Shown piece after piece: positions 39,601-53,065 of a stretch of DNA of 64,000 nt. This DNA comes from Psoroptes ovis. Taxonomy: Eukaryota > Arthropoda > Arachnida > Sarcoptiformes > Psoroptidae. The position numbers and the translations under genes are program-made. The notes beneath the pieces were generated by a model that worked only from the letters and a program-made list of their open reading frames with translations, was not told where the DNA came from and searched no databases. The stretch spans positions 4,712,001 through 4,776,000 of the forward strand of contig PQWQ01000002.1 in NCBI GenBank assembly GCA_002943765.1, given 5' to 3'. Positions within the stretch are counted from its first letter, which is position 1; each line of letters opens with the position of its first letter.

Positions 39601-41186
39601 TTCATTCAAAATTCAAATTTCCGTACTTTATATCGAATGATTGGTTGATATCAAAGAAATTTTAAAAAAATAAAAAAATTCGATTTGATTCAATTCAAAA
39701 ATTCAAATGAAATCTAATCAAATCAAGCTTATTCAATTTTTATATGGTATATCATCAACCGTATTCGATATATTGATTTCCGTATTTGTTTCATTATTTT
39801 GTTTTTTTTTTTTTTTGTTTTTGGATGAGAATTTAGATTTTTTCTTAATTCAATTTCACAAAAATTGTTGATTGAATTGAAAAAAAAACAAAACAAAAGA
39901 AACATTTGGTTGTCGCGATACTTTGAAAATTGAATTTAAAACAAAAAAAAAATAAAAAATAAAATAATGGATTCAAATCATTATTGACTGGATATCACTA
40001 TGAGCACATATCCGACCAGAAATGTTTGGAAATGTTTTCCATTTTCCAAATCAAATTGAATAGACAAGTAAATTTGTAAACATTTTGTACACAATCATGT
40101 ATGTTACGCAAACAGCTACAATAACAACAACAGCCAATGGTTATTGATCACAATAAATTGATTGTAATTCACAATTTTTTGATCTATTTTTTTCTATGAT
40201 TTCGGGCGTTTTTTTTTGGGTAATCATATTCAAATCTTTGAATATTTACTCCGAATAAACATAGCAGAAAAAAACATTTTTGATAAAAAAAATGGACCAT
40301 TTATTTATCATTTGTGAATGTATGACATTTTTTTCGTTGCCCTGCTGATGAAATTTGTAATTTTTTCCAATAAATCAAATTATTATCACTGATTTTGACA
40401 TCCATATTTACATATATTGAATAATCATTTTTGTTGTTTTTGTTTTTTGTTACCAAATAATAGTTTATTGACTGTGTTAAGGTGTATGAACGGATAATTA
40501 AATATGTGTGTGTGTGCGTTTGTTTCTGTTGTTTTTTTGAAGCATATTTTCAATCATTATCATTCATTTATATATAAAATGACTCGTAAATTTATTCGAA
40601 ATTTGTTTTTCAATCCATTTATTTATCATTTAACTTATAAAAACAGCAAATAATTGATTAATTTACATATTTCTTTTTTCTTCATGTTTCGCTTGTTCTA
40701 TTTAAGTGTTTAGTTTATCTTTGATTAATCATTCAATCACTCGAATCAATCATGTATTTTCCAATTATATTTAAATACAGTGAATTTTTTTTTTCATTCA
40801 TGCAGCAATTTTCTTCGAAAACCCTAGAAATTTACAGTTGTGTAACCAATTTTTTATGCATACAATAATAATGATCATAATTTCATCGAATGACATTCGA
40901 CTGACTGAATATTTTCTGCTCAAAAGTAATGCTTGTCATTTCTCATTTTATTTTACATTTTTTTTTTGCTGTAAATCATTCAATTTACTGTGAAGATGAT
41001 GATTTTAAGTAAATTGAAAAATTCCTTTCATCAAAATTAAAATTGAAAAAACAAATGTAACAGTCATTTCAATGTTGAAATACCTGGAAATAAATGGTGA
41101 AGAAATATTTTTTTGAAAATTTTTGAAAACAACATTTTTATTTATTTTTTTTTTTTCAAAAAATGTCTCGACAATAATGGTTTTAC

Positions 41187-41218
<32 letters not shown>

Positions 41219-43797
41219 GATAATAATAAATGATTAAATCATTAAATTTTAACTATCAGTTGAAAGATAGGAGAAAAAAAAATATTTATCGAATCATTGA
41301 ATGAATTTTCAAAAAAAAAAAAAAAATAAAATTACATAATTTTTTCGTCGACAAATGACACAAATAATATCAATTTGAGTGATTTTTATTTTTTATTTTC
41401 TTCAAATTTAATCATTAGAAATCAGAAATTACAAGAAATTATTATAATTTCAAATTATCATAAATTTTTATTAAAAACAAATTTATATTTCTTCATTTTC
41501 TTTTCAACATATCATTTTCGATATCGGAAATTGTGATCAGAGAAAATATCAGAAACAAAATGAATAAATAACATTTTAAATATATGGTTACGCATTGAAA
41601 TTATTCATTTTTTTATTATTTCAAATATATTTATTACTAATATTTCATGTTCATCATCATCATCATGATCATCATCATAATCATTAGCATATCAACATAA
41701 ATAAATGATATTATAATCATTGATTGATTGAGTTATCTAAATTTCAATTTTGTTTTTTTTCTTTCTTTCTTTCGATGAAGATTTTTCTCAGTGTTCACGA
41801 TGATGATCCAGTCATGATGATCTTGTAAACAATTAAGTATTGAATAAATGATTGATTTTTTTGTAATAATAATGATGTAAATTTTGCAAATAAATAATGA
41901 AAATAAAAACATAATCGAAAAATTATCATCATCATCATCATTATTATTATTGAAAATTCATCAAACATTTTTTTTCGAAATTATTTCCGTTGTTTTTTTC
42001 TTTCATGTTGGTCAGTGTTGCACGTGAATCAACTACAAATGAATAAAAGCAAAATCACTTAATTTTATCATATTATCATAATGATGTAAAAAAAAAACGT
42101 GAATCCATCTTTTTGTTTGTCTCTTTATTCGTTTGATTATTTCATCAATTTAATGGGTTACAACAATCAATAAAGCAAAGGCGAGTTTGTACACACACAA
42201 AAAAAAAAATATTTTGAATACTTAATCATTAGTAGTTGATCAACTTATTAGTACTTACATATATGTTTCATATGTTTTTTTGTATCTTGATCTTTTAATC
42301 TTTGAAAAAAAATGATAGCAATAATAATTTGATACTAAATTAGAATTAAATAAAATTAGATCACAAAAAATAGCAGAAAATTGGTGAAAAAAAAACATTT
42401 CAAAATTGTTTTGATTGGTTTTTTGCTGTTCATTTTCTGTTTTTTGTTTGTTTACATATTCCATTGAATTTATCGAGCTAATCGGAAAAGATTAGAATCA
42501 TTTCATTTCATTTTTGGTGTTTAATATTTTAGTTTTCTTTTTTCTAGAAAACAAGAAAAATCAGAAAATCTCAACTCACGAAATTTATGATTTTTTTCCA
42601 TCATTCATTTCGTTGATCATAGAAAAAATAATGATAATAATTCAACTAATATCCTATTGATTAGCTTTTAATCTTGAACATTTTTATTTTTCATCAAAAA
42701 AACGCACATGCAAACACAAACACACACACACACACACCCGTAGTCTTTTAATCAACCTGTATCCAATCAAATAACGATAATAATAATAATAATGCAATGA
42801 CATGATCATGGTTTTTAGACACAATTTTAGATTGATTTCTCGGCCATAAAAAGTACGAAAAAAGAAAAAATTTAGACCAAAAATGTATAGATATTCAAAC
42901 ATCGCTAATATTAGTAATAATACATTATAATTGTGATTGTATAAAACTTTTAGTTTTCAAATTAATGATTTTTGATTTGTTTTCCTCACTTTTTCTATTA
43001 CATACATAGTTTTCTAACCGAAAAAATCAATATGTTAAACCTATGTTAAAAATAAAATGAAATTTCATTTTTCTTTTTATTATCAGTTGTTGTTGTTGTT
43101 GTTTTAATTTCTTTTTTTGAGTTTTTTTGAAACAAATCTTAAAATGGAAAATATCTATCATCATCATCATCCTCATCATCGATGTAATCATGATTATTAT
43201 CGATGAATGAATACGATCGTTATATATAAATTTAACGGTGATTGAAACGAATAGACGAACATTTTTTTTCATTTTTAGATATATTGATAATCAATTTCAT
43301 AGACATGAAATTTTCTTTTTTTTCTGTTCATCCCAAAATGAACATACTCTCACCTTCATAATCGTATATATTCACATCTAAAAATAATGATCAATTTTGA
43401 TTTTCAAATCATTATAATCATTTTTATTTTTTTTGGCTTTTAACCGAATTTGTTCATCTCATTATAATTTTTTTTTATATTTTATTTTTACCTTATTCTT
43501 TGATCGTTTGTAAAATATTTATTTTCAAAAATAGATATTGCCCTTGATCATCATTTATTTCTTCAAATTACGACAATAACACTAATGATGATGATGATGA
43601 TTACGATGATGATAATGATGATGATAATGGATGATATATAATTTCAAAAAGAAAAACGACATGTTTTTGAATGGTAACATGAATCATATTATACATCATC
43701 ATGATGAGTTCATACATATATTTTTATACATATGAATATATATGAACAACAACAATAATATAGGATGATTGATGCCAATTAGTTTCAATATTTTGTT

Positions 43798-43800
<3 letters not shown>

Positions 43801-43820
<20 letters not shown>
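43801..43820. repeat. Poly-A tract
   Basis: Homopolymer run in the gene desert. Confidence 0.9.
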
Positions 43821-43828
<8 letters not shown>

Positions 43829-45632
43829 CTGAACCGATTCATCATTAATTATTACCAAGAGTAGAGCAACATTGAATGGATTGGAATAATAAGCATTTGA
43901 ATGTGAATGAATATAAATAAAAATGAAAATCCATTGCCATCATTATGATTATTATGATTATGATTATTATTATTATTATTAGTAACATGAAACAAACGAA
44001 AAACATAGAAAAAAATAAAATAAAACAAATATTAATAATTATTATAATAATAATGAAAATCTAATTCATTTTTTTTCTTCTATTCATTCATACATTCGTT
44101 CATACATTTATATTTAGCCTTCATTATCATTATGATTAGGTTTTTTTTTCATTGTTGTTGTTGTTGTTGCTGCTGTTGTTCATCATCATTTCACATGAGC
44201 AAAGATGCTTAAATTTAACATACAAACACACACAAAAAAAGATAATAATTTCATTTCATTTTTTTTCTTCAGTTTAATTCATTTCATATTTCTATTGTTT
44301 CACTGGTTTCAAGATTGTGTGTGCTTTGTTTTGAGCTTGGAATGAAAAAAAATGATATTCAAATGAATGATTGTGATCAGGTTACTTTAGTTGGACTTTT
44401 CTTTGTGAATATTAATGAGAATTAAAGAAAAGAAAAGGCTTAAAATTAAATTTTTTTTCCTTGCTTTGTTCAATGTGATATGCTTTATTTGTGTTCTGTT
44501 TTGAACAATAGTAAAAAGATGATTATAATTGTCATTGTCAATCATTTAATTTTAATTTATATTTCTCCTCATTCATATCAGTAATTTTGGTCATTATTCA
44601 TTTTCATTTTTTTTTTTTTTTTTTTTTTGATTACATCACGAACATCATCTTCATCATAAGTTTTGGCAAAAAAAAAAAATGTGCAACAATTTTGAATAAT
44701 ATAGCAAAACAACAACAGCAACAACCTGTTGATGATTATGAATATAAAAATCAAAAGAGTTAAGTTTAGAAATGAATTGAAATTTATTTATTTTTAATAT
44801 CAATTAATCCGATGAGTATTTTATTCAGGTTTCCTTTGATGTTGATGCTTCTTTTTTTTCATTCTATTTTATTTTTGGTTCAAATACCTTTGGCATGATC
44901 GGATGCACAGTGCAATCGAAGTTGAGTAGATGCATTGGCAAACAAGTAAATAAATTCAATTTTTTTCACATTTGATTAGATTTTTATTTTCGTTGCTTCA
45001 TAACTTGTTTGTTTTTCGATTATAGATATTTTAGTATGCTTGCTTTGTAAATAGTGAATGTTTTTATTCAAACAATAAGCAAATAAGCAATAATTTTTGT
45101 TTTCTGGTAAGAAAAAAAAATATTGAAAGTGTTTCCATAGATTTTGAACCGAAAATACATTTTGAAATAATTTTAAAACACTTAGTGGTAAAAAACAAGA
45201 AAGGATTTGACGTATAAGTTGTTGACATTTTTCTTCAGAAAAAAAAATCATTCGAAAATGGAAAGATTAATTGATTTTTTATTTCGAAAATTTCCATTTC
45301 AAATTTAAAAAATCATAATCGATGTAAATTGTTTTGTTTGACTAAATTTGGTAAATTTTGTGCATATTCATTGAAAAAAAAAACAATCATTTCAAATGAA
45401 TGCTCGTGTGTATTTGAGTGTATATTTTTCAAAATTTCATTTTTTATTCAAGATTTTATCAATTTCAGATGAGTTTGTTTGTTTGTTTTTTATTATCGAA
45501 CATCAAATATGATAATTGCTTTGTTCAATTTCGCAGGTTCGGCTATTTATAAACTATCGAAAAAGCCTAAGAAATTATTTGAGAAAAAAAATGATTGTTT
45601 TATCATAAAATAATTAATACACTTTTGATTCA

Positions 45633-45657
45633 AAAAAAAAAAAAAAAAAAAAAAAAT
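45633..45657. repeat. Poly-A tract
   Basis: Homopolymer run of about 25 A; no SINE body recognised beside it. Confidence 0.85.
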
Positions 45658-48600
45658 AGAAATTAAACTGTATAAATATTCAATATAAAAATAAATAATA
45701 TAAACACACATACATACACATACACACCTGAAATATTTTGCCAATTTTTTCAATTTTATTGTTCGTAACTTTTCATAAATTGTTTAGGCTTGAACACATT
45801 CATTTTTATATATGTCTGTGTGAATGGTATATGTTCAAATCAAATCTGATAATCGATAATATTGTTTTAAATATTCAATATTATTTTCATTTTTATTATG
45901 AAAAATTGTTTTATTTCCATTATTATTTTTTTTTTTTTTTGATCAGCTCAAAAGATATTAATAATAATAACAATCAATGAAAATATTTTTAGAAATTTTT
46001 CGTATTTTGCTTTGTTTTTTCAATCGTAATAGAAGAACTTCGATCAAAGTTTTCTGGCAAAAAAAACAGAAAATAATAATAAAAAAATTGGATTTTATTT
46101 ATTTGAAATTCATCTTTTATTTGAAAAATTTTCGATTAAATTTATAAATATATTATGTGGCCATTAATCAATCAAAATTTTCGAGACCCTGATCGGTTAA
46201 AAATTGCATTGTTTTTTTTCAAATTTAAACCTATTCAATAGTGGTTTTTTTTACACGCAAAACCATCGATTTCATTTGATGATGATAATCGATAAATGAT
46301 ATTTGTGTCATAAAAACTATGAACACAATTCAATTTTGCCATTTTATTTCATCAAAATTTATATTCCATATCGAATGGGGACTCATCAAAAATTTTTGAA
46401 GCAAAATTCAACAGATGTTTAAATATCAAACCATATGTGTTTCACAACAAAAATAAAATCAAAAAATGTAATTTTCAATGTTTTTTGTTTTTGTTTGTTT
46501 GTTTGTTTTATTCTTATTTTCTTCACTTAATTTACTGTGTCAAAAAAAAGTTTATCGGAAAATGAAATCATTGATACTTTTCATTTTAACTTTTCTTCGT
46601 AAATAAATTTCTACACTCTATGATCATTATCATTTCAATTGTGAAATGGCCAAATTTTTATTTAGTACAAACAATTCAGTGCTGCTGTTGTTGTTGATTG
46701 TGAATGGCAATGATGCTATGATATTATTAACTATTGTTTTATCATTGATTCTTTTATTTTCAATTGAAATATTAATAGATATTATTATTATTGAAACCTG
46801 ATTTCTGCTTCATTTTCTATCCATTCATTTGTATTATTTGTCGAAACGTGATAATGATGATGATGATCATGATTGGTGATTGGTGATTTTGATTTTTTTT
46901 CTATCAAATGATGATGATGATTATAATCATCATCATCATTTTTTCAATATTGAGGTTGATTGTTCATTTTTGATTTATTTATTTTCAAGTATGGCAACAA
47001 ATAAAAAAAATTCAAAGAATATTGAAATATGAAAATATCGATATTTTTCTATTTTTTTTCATGCATTCATTTCAAATATCTATTGGAAAAAAAAATGAAA
47101 ATAAATTGAAATGAAATGATGTTCAGTGAAAGAGAAATAAAAATATGGAGAAATTGGCAATAATTTTCCAATTTTGATGACCAAAAATTATCGAAATAAA
47201 ATTATCGATATAATTTGAGTTTTTCCTTCTCCAATATGATTTCATAACCTTAAGAAATATTCATTTTTTTTTCTTTGTCGCTAAATAAATAAACAAATTT
47301 GAAACATATTTTATTTACAAAATCATTTCAATTTTTAAAAATATTGAAATGGAAATGGTTCGATAATTTCAATTCAAAATGTTTCAGTGCTTTATATTTT
47401 TATTTTTTTTTCGTTTTGTTTCGTAAAGTTTTTGAAAGAAGAAAACTAAAAAAACATATTCATCAAATCGATCACTTTTGAATTCAAGTCAATCAAGCGT
47501 CATTTTTCAAAAAGATTTTGAAAAAATCATTTTGTAACATAATTTATTATTGAAATCAATTTTATTTCGATGATTTTTTTTTCTTACGACAAACTGATCA
47601 TTAATGTGATTGGTAACTATGCAAAAATAGAATAAAAATAAATATATTTTTTTTTTGTTGTTCGCCCAAAGGTTGAAAATAATGGTTCCTATTTTTTTTT
47701 CTTCCATTGTTCAAATATAGAAATTCTTTTATTGAAATTGTTATTTTTCACATTGCAATCAAAATGTAACAAATGATAGATAAATTTATTTTGAGGAAAG
47801 AAAAATAAAAACTAAAAAGATTTACCAAAGATTTTCATTTTCAGGACAATGAAAGAAAAAAACTTGTGAATTTCGGTTCAATGTTTGATTGAACATTTGA
47901 ATGAATGAAAAACTAATCTTACGATTGAAACGGACATGAAAAATTTATTCACATGTGAAGTGATACAAATGAATGATGGAAAACGGAGAAAAAAAATCAT
48001 AAATAATCGAATATAATTTTCTTAAGAAAATATCGGTTACATTAAAAGTCATTGTATTCGTCATATTTATTTTTATCTTTGCACTCGATCAATAGATCGA
48101 TTGATCTGGCATTGATCAGTGATTAATTCCATATTTTTTTCGGCGTATTTTTTGTTTTATTTTCATAACAGATTAAAAATAAACAACACAGATGAATATG
48201 CAACACAATTCAAATTGAAACAAATAGCAACAAGTGACCTCAAAAATTTGTATGCAGATAATGTTCAAAGATAAATCATTATCATTACTTCTGACGAGCA
48301 AATGAGTAAACAAGACAATTAAAAAAAAAACTCACGATTCAAAAAAATATTCCATCTTTTTTCCGATTGTTGTTGATGCCAGATAGTATATAAATGAACA
48401 AAATTCACTAATTCTTATTTGAACACTTATTTTTTATTTATTTTTTATTGAATTGAATTCAATTATGATAATAATAATCATTTATAAATGAATATAATGC
48501 TTCACTACAAACAACATGCATCGATAAAAATCGATGATTGACCAAATTTACAATTGAATTTGAATGAATCAAACAAAGATCCATGATTTTTTCAAAGAAC

Positions 48601-51600
48601 AAAGTTTCATTCCAATTTCTTTTTTTTTAAATTCATTTCTTCCTCCTATCTTTAAATAACATCACAAAATTTCGTATAAAACCAAATTATTATTGTCAAT
48701 AATTTTGAAATGTGCCAAAGAAAATAACACCTTTGTTTCTGACGGTGGCCATAATGGCAGCATTGATGTGCAAACATCATTGAAAAATGAAAATTTTTGA
48801 TTTCCATCTTTTTTTTGGGCAAATGAATTCATTTTCAAATTTTTATTATCATCATTATTTTCAGATGTAAAATTACCACCCGTCTATTTTTTTTATTTCA
48901 TAGTTACAATAAAACAATTTCTTTGCGAAAAGATTACAGTTACAAAGATGATTACAGTTCTTTCCGAATGGAAAACATTCTAAATCATTCAACAGACAAA
49001 GCGAAATAAAGGCGACAATTTTGTATATATATTCAAATGATTGTTATTTACTATTATTATTATTATATTGAATTAAATCGAATACTACCGACTTTTTTGT
49101 GATATTAATAATCATAATAATAATGATGATGATTTCCAATCATTCGATTAGACTGATGGTTATCGTTTTGTATTCGTTATTATTGTCTAAGATGGCGAAG
49201 AAAAAGAATGAAATTTTATTATTTTCTCCCGAATAAATTTGAATAATACATACATACATGTAATGATAATAACAATAATAATAATGATAATGATAGAAGA
49301 AGAAGAAAACATGAAATTTTTGATTTATAATTTTTAATATTTCAAATGAATTTTGTTTCATTTTATTACTGTACTGCATTATTTTTTTTATTTTTTGTCA
49401 AAAGCAATAAACAACGAAACCAACCGATACGATACTGTTATTATCTGAACTGAATAGATTGTTTGTACGAATATAGAGAATTGTAGAGAGAAAAATTCTC
49501 GTTGATTTAATGATAAATAACTTTTTCATGATTGAAAATTTAATGTTTGTTTGTAATTTGTGATCATGTTATTTTCATTATATTTTTCTTATTACTTTAT
49601 CGGTGTCCATTATTTTAAATGTATTTGTGTATTTTTGAAACATATTTTTTCGTTTCGAAAAAAATATCTAGAAATATTCATTTGTTCAGATAAAATTTTA
49701 TCTAAAAGAAAAAAAAATATTTGACAAGATTTGTTTTTACCAACAGGGAAAAGATTTGAGATTTTTTTTGATAAGAAATATAAAATTTTAAAATATTTAC
49801 AATAAAAAAAAAAAATGGACCACATCCATTGAATAAGCTGAGGCATCATATGTTTCATTTTCTAATGTTTCAATTTTTATAAATGAAGAAGAAAAATAAA
49901 AACGAATTGATGTTAATGCTAAAATATTGACCAACTGCTAATACAAACGCGCACACACACACATACACACACAAAAACTATCCAAGTGTAATAATTTTGA
50001 GAAAAAAAAAACGCACACAAAAGTTAATTTATTTCAATTTGGTTGATATTTTTTTTACTGATTTTTCTCCATTCATCATTCATCAATAATTTATTACAAC
50101 AAATTGACCACTACCTTGATAAATGTCAAATTTTATGTACATTGAAAAATACCGTAAGAAACAAAAAAGTCATTATAAATTCAACGAGCAGAAAAAAAAA
50201 CTGAATCGAAAATGAATGACAAGTTTTTTTTCCAAATTTGTTCGACATTAATGATATTTTTTTTTTTTAATATTTATTTGAATATGAATTTGAAATATGA
50301 TTTTGATTGAATTTGATTTTGTGATTTTTGTCATTTAAACATTCATTCATTCATTGATTCATATTTAGGTCGAATTTATAAAATGAATAAATGATGATGA
50401 TGATGATGATGACGATAGCAAATAAGAGAAATGAAATGAATCATAGAATAAATTAAAAGCATTTCAAATATCAATAAATGTCCGAAACGTCGAAAAAAAA
50501 ATGAATCGATTTGATTGCTCCAATTATTATTATCAGTATGATTATTGAAATGAAAAATGCTCATGATATATGAAATGAAAAAGCCAAATGCAAATCAGAA
50601 TTCATTTTATTTTCTTTCTTTCAATCAATTTCCATTGAATAAAACATTCATTTTCTATGAAATTAGTTTTTTGAATGAAAAACAAATTATGCAAAACATT
50701 TTTGGTGCTGTTTTGTTTACTCGAAATTATTCGAGATAGAAAACAATCGAAAAACGATTTAAACAATCGAGCAGCATGAAATCATATATCACAATCGATT
50801 AATTTTCAATTTTTTTTTTCATTAGCTTCCGTCATGCATTTTTTTTATTACATCAATTATACAAATTATTATTTTTTCACGAATGAAATAATATAAATTA
50901 ATGAACAAATAGATAAGATGACAATCTAATTTTTTTTTTTTTTGATTTTTATCATTATTATTATGCACATAGTTACATATAAATATTTTCAATGATCAAA
51001 TAATATTAATCAACTTATTTTTTTCTCCTTTATCTGTGAATACAAATGAATGTCAGTCATTATCATCATCATCATTATTATTTTGCTTCAGAGAAATGAA
51101 ATCATGAAAAAAAACTGTAAAAATAAGAAATATAAATCCGATTATAATCGCTTGTCATTTATATATCGATTTTATTTATTTATTTATTTTTTTGGCACAA
51201 ATAAACAAATATTAGAAATCGGATTTTATTTTTCTTTGATTTTTTATTTTATTTTTTTTGTTACTCTACATTGCTATGTTACATCAGCCATGACTAAATT
51301 TTGCTTAGAATAATGAAAAAATAAAAAAATAAAATAAAGTCAATCACATGTCAAATTGAATAGAAATTATACGCGATTTTTTTCCACTTTATTTAAGGTG
51401 TTAATTTTTTTTTAATTCTAAAAAAAATGAACTTAATGATCATGATCTTCTTTTCATAATTGTTTTCAATCATTTCAATGATTTTTTTTTTGTATTCGAA
51501 AATTGATTGAAAAAAATAGAAAATTGATTTGAAATTATCATGATAAATTATTATTCTCTTCGAATAACGACCAACGAAGAAATGTATATTCTTCAACACT

Positions 51601-53013
51601 TTCTCGATAATTCAAAGTATTGCTTTTGTTTGCATTGATAATGAATTTGACACAAGTGCCCGATTGTCTTGATTTCGAGTGCAATTTTCTTGTCAAACTA
51701 ACGATTATGTTCTATTGATAATTTAAAATAATTTAAATCTTGAGCTAAATCTCTTGTTGTTTGATACAAAATACACACACAATAATCACGTTTATTGATG
51801 CTCATGAAAATATAATGACCAATTTTGAAACATTCACACAAGCTAAATAATGGAAAGAAAATTCACAAGATTTGATCCTATACTTTCGAACAAAAATGAA
51901 ATTATATTTTCAATTTTACTTCGATAATGATGTAACAATGTAACAAAAAAAAAATGTGCTAAAATTGAATTTTCACATAATATTTGTCATCACTTGTGTT
52001 AAAATTATTGATTATCATCTGTGACTGATGTCTGATGTTCACATATCATTTGATTATTTGAAAATATTTAAAATATTTTCACCTTTGATACAGTGTAGCA
52101 CAATTTGAGAAAAAAAAATTTATCTGAAAACAAATCAGAGCCGAGAAATATTTTTGTAAAGTTTGGTTGATAAAAATTTATAATTTTTAATGTCTCAAAT
52201 ATAAAATATTCTTAAACGAATCGATTATCAATTATTACATATCATCATTCATTTCATTTAATTTCGATAATAAGGTCAAACCACAGAGAAAAAAATTTTA
52301 CATTGATAAAATCTTAATGTCATTAACGTATGATGAAAATATGTAGAAGCATGAATATATCAATGTTTTTTCTATAATTTTCAATGAAAAAGGAAAAAAA
52401 GGTTAAATAAATAATTAATTCACATTCAAATGTATACATGTAAATACTAATAATTTATGTTTACAAAAACAATCATTTTTTTCTTTTGCTTTGATGTCAT
52501 TCAATGTCATACATTTTTATATTGATAGAAATATCAGAGAAAAAAAATTTGAAAAAAAAGGTTATGGGAAACAAGATAAGACATGGTCACACACAAACAC
52601 ACTGGAATATATTTGATATATGATATATTCGAATATTTGATATTCCTAACTGTGTTTGTATTTTTGATATATCGAAATTGATAAAAATCGAAAAAGACAT
52701 TAACTAACTGAATGATTGACTGAATGAATGGACAACATTGCAACCGGTAATTCCTTTGAATGAAAAGGAAATAAATTTTAAAAATTTAAAAAGTCAAAAA
52801 AAATTTATTTTCTGTACAAAAATATATGATGAAATCAATATACATCGAAATACATAGAGGAAATAGCCATCATCAATATAACTCTACTATTTACAATGAT
52901 GGCTCCTTGCATTTGATTCCAAATCAAATTAATGATTTATTTAGCATAAAAAAATATGTTTATAATGAATAATATGTCATTCATTTCATCCGAATTTGAC
53001 ATACCAAATCATG

Positions 53014-53065
53014 ACTGCCCTCAAAATTTACCTCAAATTGAAACATTTTACATTTTCAAGGCAGT
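53014..53065. other. Imperfect inverted repeat (hairpin)
   Basis: Arms ACTGCCCTCAAAATTTA and TACATTTTCAAGGCAGT pair with about 14 of 17 positions around an 18-base loop. Short for a typical animal pre-miRNA and not matched to a known seed. Confidence 0.45.

Noticed and set aside
44891..44940. GC-richer islet whose minus strand contains ATTGCAC, the miR-92 seed
   Set aside because: Only the seed matches; the rest differs from miR-92 and the fold is poor.
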